NCBI GenBank assembly: GCA_964059195.1
Contig: CAXKWD010000002.1
Span: 54,152,923 to 54,216,922 of the forward strand
Source of the DNA: Ectobius pallidus
Lineage: Eukaryota > Arthropoda > Insecta > Blattodea > Ectobiidae
DNA length: 64,000 nucleotides
Direction of reading: 5' to 3'
The position numbers were made by a program, and so were the translations under genes. This document shows positions 22,519 through 35,199 of the stretch, piece after piece (the stretch's first letter is position 1; each line of letters opens with the position of its first letter). A model generated the notes under the pieces. That model was not told the origin of the DNA, ran no database searches, and saw nothing but the letters and a program-made list of their open reading frames with translations.

Positions 22519-23580
22519 TGTTGGGTGCTCTGGTAGCTAATTGCTAAGCGCCTAACTTGTCAGGGTTTTCATGGATGAGTGGGTAAAGCACAGTGGACAT
22601 ATTTAGTAGGATCATGCAAATAGGTGAAGCACATGCACACAATAGATTAATAAAGCTAATAAAAATATTATTATTTAAAACTAAGTTATACATTTAAGCA
22701 TTAATAAAAAATGAATGAAATAATTATTAAGTTACACATTTAAGCATTAATAAAAGTGAATGAAATAATTAAGCAACTTGACTTTGGTAAATTGACTTCA
22801 ACTTGAAAGTAAAACTTTTCATACTACAACATGCTTATTTAACAAACTTAATGATCCTGTTCTTTTCCATGATTCTTGGAATTACCGGTAATGAAATGAC
22901 AACTTATTTAATCACACAATTAATATTAATCTTGGTACTTACATAATACAAACGAAGAATAGGCGAATGCCGTTTTCACTATTTATAATATACTAATACA
23001 GATGAGGCTTCCGTCGCTGGTCAAGAAGAGGGGCCCACAACCCACCCTTTCACCTTTTATACGGGCCTTAACAGACGCTAAGTCGATTTAGGCCCGCCCA
23101 ACTCGACGGGCGTTACACGTTATTATCACTTCTTATGCCGTTATTACTCATAATCAATTACAAAATACATAATAAAATCATTCGTATCAAATTATCTAAC
23201 TTCAAAATAGGCATATAATTCATTTACTCGTAATCGTCTGAAATCGGCATTATTCGGTCAGGGGCGGCATTTATTAACCAATAAACTTGCGCGAACGAAA
23301 TTCCTCGTCATCAGCGATCTTTGTGGTCCCAAGCCTTCACTGCATCCCAAGGAAAATCACGGCCTGGGAAACCAATAGGTCAGCAGATAATTATAGAGTT
23401 CAGAGACTCGGGAAAGCTTATATCAAGTATCTTGCTGATACTGACCTTCTTCGCTAAACCCGACCTGTGAACATCCTGCTAAAGGAATATCGCTAGCAAC
23501 AATCTTATTCCCATATAAAATACAAAAAATTATACTATACAAAATATAAAATTAATAAATCTTTTCTCAGGCATAACATA
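22519..23580. repeat. Dispersed repeat related to 26149 and 27880 (TGTTGGGTGCTC family)
   Basis: It opens TGTTGGGTGCTCT and shares 'cctaacttgtcagg', 'gggtaa(a/g)gcacag(t/c)gg' and 'atagattaataaa(g/a)ctaataaaa' with the blocks at 26149-28000 and 51176-53660. The TGTTG opening suggests an LTR, but no matching partner or tract was found. GC-richer patch at about 23010-23110. Confidence 0.4.
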
Positions 23581-24019
23581 AGCATTATACCTACACATTA
23601 ATATTTTACTCATGTTTTATTATGACTCTCTTTGTACGTATTGATAATAATCATTATAATTTTTCTACAAATATATTATTTACATAGCGCCACATATTTC
23701 ATGCATTTTATAACTCGTAGCCACAGCTCACAGCATACACAAAGGAAGGGTAGATGGGGATGGTATCGTCGTAACCTCCATGAATTTTCTTCAATCTTCT
23801 CCCAGGCCCAGAGGCCCAAGTGGCATTGCCACAGGCAGGGCTACTGCAAGAGTCTCTTGGTACATGTAAAGTGACCATTTTTTCAAAGTCTGAATATGGG
23901 ACACATTTTTTTCTACATGTAGGCTTAAAAACTTTATTCATTTACTCATTCATTTATCTCATTTCACATAATGTACATTTTCTTATAATATCTACTTGTA
24001 TTTCTCTGTAGAATGTATT
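23581..24019. other. Non-coding stretch
   Basis: No recognised element; two overlapping antisense frames of 77-80 codons look accidental. Confidence 0.3.
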
Positions 24020-25180
24020 TTGGTCAAGAGTGTGACATTTCTACTGAGGTAGTTAAAAAATTCTGGGCAACTCAATTCAAAATTGTATTTTACAATCATC
24101 TTGCTTTCTAAAGTTTCTACTTGCAATTGGGTTTTTTTCTTTTGATCACAATTCCTTCATTATAGAAAAGCACCTCTCAGTTGGAGCATTAGACCCTGGC
24201 AAACACAAAAACAAATTCCACAACTGTACATAAATTATTACAAGGCACTTCATTGGATTTCAGATGCACAAACACTTGTTTCCATTTTTCTTCAACTGTC
24301 GCTTCTTTTTGTTTCCACTCAGTTACCTTGTTGTCAGAAACATATGCCTTTAAGCAGGAGAACTCATTGAACAATTCAGTATCATTTATTTGTGATTTAG
24401 TGGAAGGTCTTGTTTGAAAGATATACTTCACACCATTCTGGCTGTTTCTGAAGTAGAATCCATTGTTGTTTTCCGATTGCCTGGAAGTGATAAGTCCACT
24501 GATCTATGTAATCAATACATGTTGAGTAGAAAGATGACACTGATTGCTTAAACTCTGACAAAACTATGCTCCCATCTTCTTCAAGAACTTGTATCTTCTT
24601 CCTGATTACCAGGGGTAGAAAAGTTTCATTCTTCCTGGATATTAGCTTGTTTCTCAAGTCACCTATTACTCCAGCCACTTCTATCATTGAAATTTTCTGA
24701 GATTCAATTTTCAAAGTTGCACTGTGGAAAATTGCTGCCTGACTATGAAGAAAGTAGAGCCACAATTCGGCTGATTCTTGTTCAAATAAATTCTTAATGA
24801 CTACTGGGCATTTTACTTAGCTAAGAAAATATGACTTCACTGGCTGGAACATTCTGATCAATCTTTCAATAGCTGGTAGTAGTGCAAGCCATCTAGTGAT
24901 ACTGTATCCTAACAGTTGTTGGTACTCACTCTCTACAAAGTCACACATCTCTCTAAATGTTACTATTTTCTGAGATTCAATTTTCAAAGTTGCACTGTGG
25001 AAAATTGCTGCCTGACTATGAAGAAAGTAGAGCCACAATTTGGCTGATTCTTGTTCAAAGAAATTCTAAATGACTACTGGGCATTTTTCTTAGTTAAGAA
25101 AATATGACTTCACTGGCTGGAACATTCTGATCAATCTTTCAATAGCTGGTAGTAGAGCAAGCCATCTAGTGTTACTGTAT
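24020..25180 (-). pseudogene. hAT-type transposase pseudogene with internal tandem duplication
   Basis: Broken - strand frames include FREMCDFVESEYQQLL, ITRWLALLPAIERLI, WLYFLHSQAAIFH, and near 24150 a C-terminal APTERCFSIMKEL. The last resembles the hAT dimerisation motif and the arrangement recalls the SCAND3/FAM200-like hAT-derived proteins. About 220 bp are present twice (24690-24909 and 24959-25180). The 5' part is cut off by the LTR at 25181. Multiple stops and frameshifts: not functional. Confidence 0.65.
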
Positions 25181-25825
25181 TGCCGTGCCTGATTTAGGGA
25201 TAATACTGGGTACTGGACTTGGAACGGTAATCAGCTAACCTAAATTAAGCAGACGAATGTTTAACACAATAGTGTTAAGGTTTTATTATAAAAACACAAA
25301 ATAGGAACTGAGTGGTTGGATATAAATATATTAAATGATTAAATGTAAGTTTAAGTATGAGTATTTATGTATCAATATGTCTCAAATATTGGCTGTGCTA
25401 CCAGAGAAACAAAAGAGTTGTAAGCTACTTACAATTCGGTAGGAGACAACCCATAGTGTCCTGGTTGGTGATGATAGTGAGGACAACACTTAGTTTAGCC
25501 AGACCTCGAAGCTTAACACGTCAATCTTCCGTGTCTCCAGATAGTTCTGCCGTATCTGCCGTTTGGCTCAGATTATATAGTGTATTTTATCCGTCAGTGG
25601 GGGTTAAGTCATAACTACTGGGTTTAATATTATTTCTGATAATTATGTAATCACCCATAGATACTCATACTTATTGCTTATAAAATCATGTAATTTCACC
25701 TTGAAAACTGCTTCTAGCTGAGTAAGCACAAACAAACAATCTACATGTTTGTTTGTACTGCTTATGTCATAATGTTAAATAATAACGCTTCTTTGCAGTC
25801 CTGGGTTGATTGCCAGGGCATCACA
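25181..25825 (-). repeat. Errantivirus LTR, isolated copy (L1)
   Basis: Begins TGCCGTGCC and ends ATCACA on the + strand. It matches the LTR at 50199-50847 closely, including the sequence to its right. Flanks do not form a 4-bp duplication (GTAT left, ATAC right), so it is not a simple solo LTR; the left junction looks like a rearrangement breakpoint. Confidence 0.8.
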
Positions 25826-28403
25826 ATACATGTTATTTTAAGAATATATAATAATATGACTAATATTATTACTACATCACTAGCTATGATGATGATGAAG
25901 TTCTTCTGGGTACATTCATTGCGTAATAATGAGACTGTATGATTCAAACTTTCCAATTCTGCAAACAGCAGCCAATCATTGTCTCGTCTTGAAGAGATAG
26001 CGGTAATGGTTTGTTTCACTCATCACATCTGCTGAGGATTCTGAAACAAGTTCTGTTCTGTAGTGAAGTTGGATGCATATGGTTAGTCTACTTGTCCTCT
26101 TTAGACCAATTACCCATACTTGTGCTGTCTGCAAATACGTGAAACTGTTGGGTGCTCTCTAGTTACTAACCGCTGACTGCCTGACTTGTCAGGAATGGCA
26201 TGGTTTAGCGTTGTGGTGCTGCCGATGTTTCAATAACACTGCACATGTCAGGAGTGGCTTTAGGCCTTTAGGATTTGCATAGGCACTGCGTTGGATTATT
26301 AAGGAGAGTATGCAGTGTGATTAATTGATTTCATCCACAGTGAAATAACAACATTATTATACTCTAATAAATAACTCTAAAGAATAATAAATAAAAATTA
26401 CCTTTAAAATTGATTATTCAATTAACTTAAATTATTTCTGTGAATTATGAATCATGATCTTTCTCTGCTTAAATTATACTTCTTTTATTTCAAGAATTTC
26501 ACTTAAATCTGAATAAATAATTCTGTTAATACTTTTTTATTTATTTTTTTAATTTAGCATAAAATTACAACCCGTGTTTTACCAGAAGTATATCACGGGG
26601 TATTAACAGAGTTTTAATTGTCCAAAATTAGTGCTGAAGTTTATGGAAGATGCTCGTGAGGAATTCTGCGACGCTGACTATGTTGAAGTGTCCCTTCAGA
26701 ATATTTGGTGGTGAAGCAAGTTGTTGTACAGCTGGACGGTCTCTGGAGAAGTTAGTGCATTCAGTCATTAGATGGTAGGCCATCTGCAGAGGTTTTTCCG
26801 GACAGCTGCAGTAGGGTGAGGCAGTTCTGTTCATTTTATGTAGATATGATTTAAATCTGCCATGGTTGGTGAGGAATTGTGTGGTGATATAATTGGGCCA
26901 TAAGGATAAGGACAGTCTTTGGTGTATGGTCGGAATGAAAATTTTGGTGTGAAGGTAGTCGTTGGAATTGGTGTAAATGGAGTTCCAGATGGTTAGGTAA
27001 TATTCTTTTACTAACTTTTTGCCTAGGGTTAGAGGAATTGAATTGTAGTCGACGGTAGATTTGTGGTTGGCGGCTATTTTGGCAAGGTAGTCAGCTCTTT
27101 CGTTTCCTCTAAGGCCTGCGTGTCCTCTGACCCAAAGGAGGTCTATCTTTGTAGTCTTTTTGAGTGTGATAAGTATTCCTCTAATTTGGACTGCCAAAGG
27201 GTGGGTAGTCTTTAAATGCTTTAAATTCTTAAAACTTTACTTGATAAAATCTTGTTATAATATCTTATTGTTCCTTTTGAAGTAAACTACTAAAGTTATT
27301 ATTAAAAATATTATGACACTAAAGTTATCTTTATGATATTAAAACGAATTTTTACACTTACATTTTATTCTTGACATAACTTCCAGCGTTGCCACGTTGA
27401 CTTCCAGAATTACTTCATAGCGATGAAAAGTTGAACAAGAGAGCTTAATTATACCCGGAAAATCTATTGACAATATAGCACGGGGAATTTAATTATTATT
27501 GCATCTATATCAGTATTTAAGACGTTATTGTAATAAAACTTTCATTAAACACTCTGTTAATTAATTTATACTTTGACAAGTTACCTGTAAAACAGGAATA
27601 TAAAAACATCATTAATTTTCGTAACCATTCAATAATATTCCGAGAGTTTATCCAATAAAATTTGGCAAAGGTTTACTTGCACAAAACATGAAACAGAAGA
27701 TTGCCACTTCATCAACCTTATCAAGGCAGATGAACTCAAGCTATTGCTGACAAACAGATTCCTTCCTATTCGCAATTCCTGCTATAAGTTATCTGATTCA
27801 AAAGAGCCTTCCAATATGCTAACTTTTTATAACAACTAAATAAATATATTTTACCTTTCCTTAGGACCTAACATTCTGGCCCATAACAGCGGGTAAGGCA
27901 CAGCGGACATATTTTAGGAACATGCACATAGATAAAACTCGTACAAAAAAATAGATTAATAAAACTAATAAAACATCTTATTACTTAAAATTAAGTTGAT
28001 ACATTTAAAGCTTCTTATCCATTTTATATGCTTTTCCACAAACCACAAAAAAAGTTTATATAAGGTTTTCTTAAACAATCTGCTTAAACCTAAAGGTAAA
28101 AAATAGCTCACAACACAAAAAATCAGTTTTCAAAGTTTAAACTTTCAAACCCTAAGAATTATGGCAAAACGTAGTAGACATAATATTTTGGATAAGATGT
28201 TATTTGGAACCCTATACTCAACAAGGCGGGTTCTCGAACTGCAACTCAGGGATTAGAGGGTATTTGACACCAAAATATATAACATACCTTCTATCTTCAT
28301 GACAACCTGTTTAATTATTATGATCAAAGGTTTTATGGTGTGGTAATAACACTGTTAAACACACATTTTGTGACATGGAAATTTTTAGGTGTTTCCGATG
28401 TAT
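25826..28403. repeat. Duplicated block X, paralogue of 50848-55815
   Basis: Collinear and nearly identical to 50848-55815 apart from insertions. It contains one insertion absent from the partner (the LINE at about 26539-27208) and lacks two that the partner has (51705-52997 and 53667-55425), so it serves as the empty-site reference for both. Otherwise non-coding and AT-rich. Confidence 0.85.
26539..27208 (-). pseudogene. LINE 3' fragment: RNase H domain and zinc knuckle
   Basis: A 189-codon - strand frame (26628-27197) reads IDLLWVRGHAGLRGNERADY then LAKIAA, the C-terminal part of an RNase H domain, followed by a CxC...H...C knuckle (SCPEKPLQMAYHLMTEC). This order is seen in I, R1 and LOA-type LINEs. 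The A-rich 3' tail appears as T-rich sequence at 26535-26555. The block X' at 51555 lacks it, confirming insertion. It is heavily 5'-truncated. Confidence 0.75.
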
Positions 28404-29032
28404 TGTCGTGGCTAATTTAAGGATATTACTGGGTAGCGGACTCAGGAATGGTTATCAGTAATCCTAAATTAAACAGACGAATGTTGACACAATAGTGTAA
28501 GGTTTTATTATAAAAGAAACATAAAATAGGAACTGAATAATTAAGTAAATAATATTAAAATGATTCAAAATAAGTACGGGTATGAGTATTCATGTATTAA
28601 TGTCTAAAACCTTGGCTGTGATACCGGAGTAACAAAATAGCTGTGGGCTACTTACAATAAAACAGAAGAAAGCCCATGGTGTCCTTGTTGACGTAGGTTT
28701 TTGAGAATCACACTGACTGTAACCAGACCTCGAGGATACGACGGACGCTTTACGTGTCTTCAAGTAGTTCTGCCTTAACTGACATTTGGCTTAGAATATA
28801 TAGTATGATTTAGCCTTCAAGGGAGGATAAATCATAACTATCGAGTGTAACATTGTTTTTATCATTAATACTCATACCTGTTGCTTATAGATCATGCAAC
28901 TCTACCTTGAAAACTGCTCCTTAGCTAAATACACACAAACAAACATTCTATATGTTTGTTTGTAAGTGCTTGTGACATAAGGCAACATAATAATGCTTCT
29001 TTGGGGTCCTGGGTTAGTGTCAGGGTACCACA
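28404..29032 (-). repeat. 3' LTR of provirus A
   Basis: TGTCGTGG...ACCACA on the + strand. The purine-rich tract (GGTGAAGGGAGAG on the - strand) lies immediately at 29033-29048. Relative to its partner it retains ~40 bp deleted from the LTR at 40853. Confidence 0.88.
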
Positions 29033-29332
29033 CTCTCCCTTCACCAAAGAAGAATTATTGTAAAATATATTCTTACATAAAAAAAAAAATTATAATATAA
29101 TAATAATAATAACCAACTCTATACATAACTAAAATACAATATAGTAAATACAATGTCATACAATACAAAAATTATTGTTTCTTTGCTTCTTGTACTGGAT
29201 CTTCTCTTTTCCCGTGGTTGATTTTTCTTCTCTTCTTCTCCCGTGGTTGATTTTTCTTCTCTTCTCCCGTTTCTTCTTCTTCTCGCGTTTACTTTCCTCC
29301 TCTCCTCCCCTCTATGGTGATCAATTTTCATC
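29033..29332 (-). other. Provirus A 3' non-coding region and polypurine tract
   Basis: CT-rich on the + strand (purine-rich in element sense), between the env stop and the 3' LTR. Confidence 0.6.
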
Positions 29333-31259
29333 TCACGATGAACAGACTTTCAGTTGAATCTTCGGTTTTTCCCATATACTGGGGTGTTGGGGTGTTGTTG
29401 TTACTGGTGTTTCCGTGTTTGCTTGGGTAGTGAGATGCCTTTCCATTGGAACAGGTATTACTTCATTCTGTGGTATTCGCTTTCTTAAGCTAAAACATAA
29501 GACAAGTTTCTTCTGAAAAACAATTAGTGTGATTGCTATAATTATCATCATTCCATTGGCTGCTATGATGACGAGAAGGTTCCGTTGTATACAGTTGTGC
29601 TTCATCAAAGCTTCTGCACGTCGGTGTCTCTGTATCTCTGACAGCGGGGCTCCATTCTTATGTTTTTCTGCGATGTCTTCTATTATAAGTTGTAGGTTTT
29701 CCGGTTCCTGGAACAAGCTCTGTTCATTGGTGGAGATTAAAGATTTTATCCCTGGTATTACAAGAGGTGTTTCAAATGACGTTTCAATTTTATTTTTCCC
29801 CAGAGAGTGAGGCAAGAGTGTAAACGAGTTGCCATAGATGTAGCAGTTATGGCTGTTGTTTAGAATTCCCGTCCCCTCGATAGTGATGTCTTCCTTTCTG
29901 GTATATGAGAACTGCGCCTCTGAGGTCTGGCACCTCAACGTGAGTCTTGTGGCCTCGGACACGCTGTATAACCAGAAGGTACTATCGGGGGCTCTGATCC
30001 AAAATGGTACAAATGGAGAAGGAATTATTAATTTGTTTCATTGTTGATGGATTCTTTCTGTCTCTCCTAGAAAAATTGAAATTAAACAATGATTGGCCTG
30101 TTGGTCATACAGGGCTATACTAGCTGGACAAATAGTAAATAGCCCTTGTTTACATTGACCAATTTCCTCAGGCGTTAGGGTAGCGAACAACTGTTTGTTC
30201 TCCGACACAGCCAAGTACTGGTGAGTTATTTCAACACTCACAAACTGATTTATAGAGGGAACAAGGGTAGGTAGGGAGTAAACGTGAAATATTTCGAAAA
30301 ATCTGTCTGCTGCTCTTAAGGGTATGTCTACTAATAATCGAATCTTATTGAAAGTCGCAGCCGCGTGCACTTCAGATATTGAATAAAATATGTGCATGTT
30401 ATCTTCCGTTGGAGAAGTTAATAATGAAATACCGCCTGGTAGTTAGTTTTAAAGCTATTTGGTTTAATGCATTCTTTAAAACAGTAGGACTTATTAAGAT
30501 TGAAGATAATCTTCCTGTGGCTGTAACGTCTAATGCTTCTTGTAACTGTATCAAATTTTCACATGCTTGCAATAAAACAATTTCCATCTCTCTCACATTA
30601 GCTGTCATGACCGAAATTTTCTGTGCGTTGTGATTTAATGATTGCACGGCGCTCGTAATAGAGTCAATGCATGCCTGGCCTAGTGCTACTACTGCCTTAG
30701 CGTTATCTGATACTCTCGCATCAAGAGCGTGCAGATAAGTAAGTTGTTGCCCTGATACATGAGTCATGTCACGCGTATAAGTTTGTATATGTTCTATCTC
30801 TGTATTGATTTGTTTTAGGTCTTGTGTATTTAATGTTCCGAATAAAAACCGCAATCCGTACCCTACTATGTTTGCCAATCCCCTCCTATTTCTTATATAA
30901 GGGTGATCTTCAGGTAATAAAGCTTGAAATGCGTGTATCTGTTGGTGTACGCTAAATGAAACATTACGTAACCTTTGTAGTTCTATGTCATAAGTTTCCT
31001 TTAATTGATCAAACAGGCTGTTCCTGTCTGCCAAAATTTGGAAATTTCGCACCATTAATTCTAGAGACTTTTCGTATAATTTTATTGACTTAGAGTAATC
31101 TTCTACATTTATATCAGCAGCTATAGTCCATTTATCTCCTGTAATGAGAATGTCTCTTTCTTTCATAAATACTACTCCTTTATCTGGCTGGATTTCACTA
31201 AGGTAGCTTGCAGCTACAACAGTTGTTACGATACATAACCCTGTAACAAACAGAAACAA
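29333..31259 (-). pseudogene. env: Provirus A envelope gene, F-type fusion glycoprotein, broken
   Basis: Encodes an errantivirus envelope related to baculovirus F proteins. In order on the - strand: signal peptide (MFLFVTGLCIVTTVVAAS), ectodomain, furin-type site RNRR followed by the Gly-rich fusion-peptide segment starting GLANIVGYG (near 30860-30890), heptad-rich region, C-terminal membrane segment (NLLVIIAANGMMIIIAITLI) and a cytoplasmic tail. It is broken by a frameshift near 30398 and an in-frame stop near 30038, giving frames of 286, 119 and 209 codons. It lies just downstream of the pol tail, as in gypsy-type errantiviruses. Confidence 0.82.
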
Positions 31260-31279
31260 TCGTTGTTGACCATAGTTTA

Positions 31280-31930
31280 CTACTTTCCTGAACGTAAATT
31301 GTATCGGGGCTCATTGTTATTAAAATTTTTATCTCCCTCCCTCAAGTTACCCTCTGCATCGTTCTCAGATGCATTAATTAATTGCTCATCACTTGGCTCA
31401 TTATTAGCTTTTCGCGTCTTATCCCGCGATCTCAAATTATACTCATTCTTCCCTGAATCTTCCAATTCTACACTTCTTGGAGGTACCCATTCATCTTCGC
31501 TTTCAGATATTCTTTGACTCGTACGTTGTTCTCTTTCTGAATTTACCCTTCCTGTGTCATTTGTCTCATTGAGAAGCAACCGACAAGTAGGAGGAATCAG
31601 TATCTCTGGTTCTGGCGGTCCTGTGTTTTCGCGCGCCCTGTGCTTCTTTGGAGGACTTTTGACTTTCGTATTGTTCTCTACAGTGAACTCAGGTCCCATT
31701 ATTCGACTACCCTTTAGTCGATTTATGTGAACTGCTTGGTCCTTACCATTATCCTTTCTAATTATATAAGTTAATTTAGATAGCTGTTTTATCACCCTAT
31801 AGGGGCTTTTCCAGGTAAAAGCAAATTTTCGCGCTACTCCGTGTTTCGTTGTGGGGTCGTGTAAGTACACAAATTCCCCTGTTTTGAAAGTTCTTATCTT
31901 TGTTCCCTGGTCATAGTGAAACTGAATTTA
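31280..31930 (-). pseudogene. pol: Provirus A pol C-terminus (integrase end and tail)
   Basis: A 196-codon - strand frame starts MYLHDPTTKHGVARKFAF, then the GPY/F-like integrase C-terminal motif (WKSPYRVIKQLSK) and a charged tail ending LRSGK. Everything upstream of this in pol and all of gag is missing: integrase sequence runs straight into the leader region near 31911. Confidence 0.78.
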
Positions 31931-32246
31931 TTACTGTTAAGTCTTTAGTAGCTATTTTAGCTGTTACTGCGTCTCCTGTATTTGCCATATTAGCATTTGT
32001 TGTTAATGAACTCAAAACTGCAAGTTAAACATATTCGTGCATGACCTACACTACCTGGAAGAAATGCTGAGTGTGTAAAATGTTACAAGTGCTTTGCTCT
32101 CACTTTTCTTATGATATACAATGTTTATTCTTTACAGACGAACGGAAAAGAATAATAGGGCGTGAATCCTAATAGACAATAATTAATTAAACTAATGTAA
32201 AACCCGTTATTACCAACTCTGGCCTTGGGGCAGAATTCTATTAGTT

Positions 32247-32891
32247 TGTCGTGCCTAATTTAAGGATATTACTGGGTAGCGGAGTGAGGAGCGGTTATCA
32301 GTAATCCTAAATTAAACAGACGAATGTTTAACACAATAGTGTAAGGTTTTATTATAAAAAACATAAAAATAGGAACTGACTAGTTGGATAAATGAAGTTA
32401 AGTGAATAAATGTAAATTTAGGTATGAGTATTTATGAACCGATCCTTTCTACTATGGCAATGCAGTCAGACAAGCAAAGAGTTGTAGGCTACTTACACGT
32501 CAGTTGGACATAACCCATCGTAAGCAGAGCGTTGATGTAATTTGGAGCCACACTTCGAGATTTACCAGACCACCGGAGTTACGACGTCAAACCTTCTTGT
32601 GACTGGGCAGTTCTGCCGTGTGTGCCATTAGGCTTAGATTATATAGTATGATTTAGCCTTCAAGGGAGGATAAGTCATAACTATTGAGTTTAACATTGTT
32701 TCCATCAGTTATGTAATTAATCACAAATACTCATTACCTGTTGCTTGAGGATCATGAAATTCCACCTTGAGAATTGCTGCTTAGCTAAACACACACAAAC
32801 AAACAGTCTATTGTTTGTTCGTAAGTGCTAATGACATATGACCATATAGTAATGCTTCTCTGGGGTCCTGGGTTAGTGCCAGGGCACCACA
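32247..32891 (-). repeat. 3' LTR of provirus B
   Basis: TGTCGTGCC...GCACCACA on the + strand, with the polypurine tract adjoining at 32892. Confidence 0.88.
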
Positions 32892-33116
32892 CTCTCCCTT
32901 CACCAAAGAAGAATTATTGTAAAATATATTCTTACAAAGAAAGAAAAAAAGAAAAAATAATAATAACAACATAATAACAATAATAATACCCAATTCTATA
33001 CATAGCTAAAATACATGTAGTGAATATAATGTCGTATAATACAAAGATTATCGCTTCATTGTGTCTTGTATTGGCTCTTCCCTCTTTCCGTAGTTGATTT
33101 TTCTTCTTCTCCTGCT

Positions 33117-35100
33117 TCATCTTTTCTCGTTCACCTTCCTCCTCTCCTCCTTTTCTCGTTTTCCATCCTCCTCTCCTGCACTCTCTGGCGATACATCTTC
33201 ATCTCCCGATGAATAGACTTCCAGTTGGATCTTCGGCTTTTCTCGTATACCGGGGTGTTGTTGGTGCTGGTGTTTCCGTGTTCGCTTGGGTAGCGAGATG
33301 CCGTTCCATTGGAACAGGTACTTCTTCATCCTTCGGTATTCGCTTTCTTAGACATACGACAAGTTTCTTCTGAAAAACAATTAGCGTGATTGCTATAATT
33401 ATCATCATTCCATTGGCTGCTATGATAATGAGCAGGTTCCTTTGTATACAATCGTGCTTCAACAAATCTTCTGTATGTCGGCGTCGCTGTATTTCTGACA
33501 ACGGAGCTCCTTTCTTATGTTTTTCCGCGATGTCTTCTATTATAGATCGTAGTTTTTCTGGTTCCTGGAACAAACTTTGCTCATTGGTAGAGATTAAAGA
33601 GTTTATCCCTGGTATATCACAAGGGGTGTGTTAAATGATGTTTCAATTTTGGTTTTCCCCAGAGAGTGAGGCAAGAGTCTAAACGAGTTGCCATAGGTGT
33701 AGCAGTTATGGCTGTTATTTCAAATTCCCGGGCTACTGATGTCCTTCCTTCTGGTGTCCGAGAACTGCGCCCCGGTGGTCTGGTGTCCCAATGTGAGTTG
33801 TGTGGCCCCGGACACACTGCATATCCAGAAGGATGGGTAAGCATTAGTACTTGCTTACTTTTGCTGGGTTCTCTTTGTCTTACATAAACTTACAAAAAAA
33901 AAATAATAATAATAATAATAATAATAATTGATATTACAGGGTTACTTTTAACAGTACAAAAAGAAAATTTATCCCTGTTTACATTATATAACTTAGGGTA
34001 GCCAACAGCTGCTTGCTTTCTTTGACATTGCCAAATTACTTAATTACTTCAATACTTTAAACATAAGGGAAGGGAACGTAAGGAGTAAACATGGAATTCT
34101 TTAAAATTACCGTCTGCATTCTTTCTTATTTACGGAAACTTTCACCTATATGTACTTCTTTAAAACAACATTTTTCTCGTGTAAGTAGGGTAGTTTACTT
34201 GGTAATCTTTAAAACAATTTACCAGAGACTGTTGCGTCCACCACTTAATGTAAGCGTATTAAATCTTTAAGGTCCCTATCATAATTATTTACGTTTGTCT
34301 TGCATTATCAATCACCATTTACGGTTATATTCAGAGAGTGTTCGTTGCTGTTAGTGTCAGACCATGCTTAGGCAAGTGGAATTTGTTTAGAGTTTATCTG
34401 CTATTCTTGTGTTCGGCACGTGCTTGATAAGCAGTATGCTGCTCGGATATACGAGTCATCTTGTGTACAGTTGTGTAAGCGTTTTTATCTTTGCATCAAT
34501 CCTTGTAATTCTTTTCACTTAATATATACACGATCATTTCAATCCGTAATTTATCACATGTACAAAACTTTTGTTTTATTTTCAGCATAAGTCGTTCTTT
34601 TAATAATCTTTTAATAATCTTTGCATCATTTGGTCTAGCAATGACATTTTCTTTATTCCTTATACGTATAAAATTGTATATAATCAAAATGACTTTAAGA
34701 AAAATGGCTCTTACATTATTTTTCAAATTTTACAAATTTTGCTTATTATAAAACATATAAATATTTATTTGAAGCATGTTTTTCAAAATGATCTTAAGAG
34801 TAAACATACTTAATTTGCACAACTCAGGGTTTAAAATATTACTATTATTATCATTATTGTTAAAGACTTCAAAACTTAAGCAAATTCTGCTTCTCATAGT
34901 TCATACTTTGCTGTACTGTATTCTCCTTTCTCGCAAACGAAATATTATTCTCCCTTTTTACTAATAACACGTATTTTACGATCTTACCGTCGTCGTAATT
35001 TCTTTAAAATATGCTATCCGGTACATTAAAAACTGGAGTTTCGTCTACCGCTCCTAGATATTTGTCACTCGCTATTTTCTTTAAGCCCTAGTTCCATTGT
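33117..35100 (-). pseudogene. env: Provirus B envelope remnant
   Basis: The C-terminal region is recognisable: a 124-codon frame at 33199-33573 has the pre-membrane segment and the same transmembrane stretch as A (NLLIIIAANGMMIIIAITLI), and a second frame at 33117-33329 covers the tail. Upstream of about 33850 similarity is fragmentary and interrupted by an (AAT)n run at 33900-33930. No fusion peptide region can be followed. Confidence 0.65.
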
Positions 35101-35199
35101 AAATAATTTCCCTTACTCTACTCTAACTGTTTACTGCTCGCATCTTCGCGTATTATTTCTATATGCTGTACTTGTATACATTATTTCTCTGATATTTCC

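Noticed and set aside
25181..25825. Solo LTR formed by recombination
   Set aside because: The 4-bp flanks differ (GTAT and ATAC), and the right flank matches that of provirus C.
29119..29357. Arg/Lys/Glu-rich and Phe/Ser-rich frames
   Set aside because: They arise from the CT-rich 3' non-coding region of provirus A; they are not conserved as protein in B-E.
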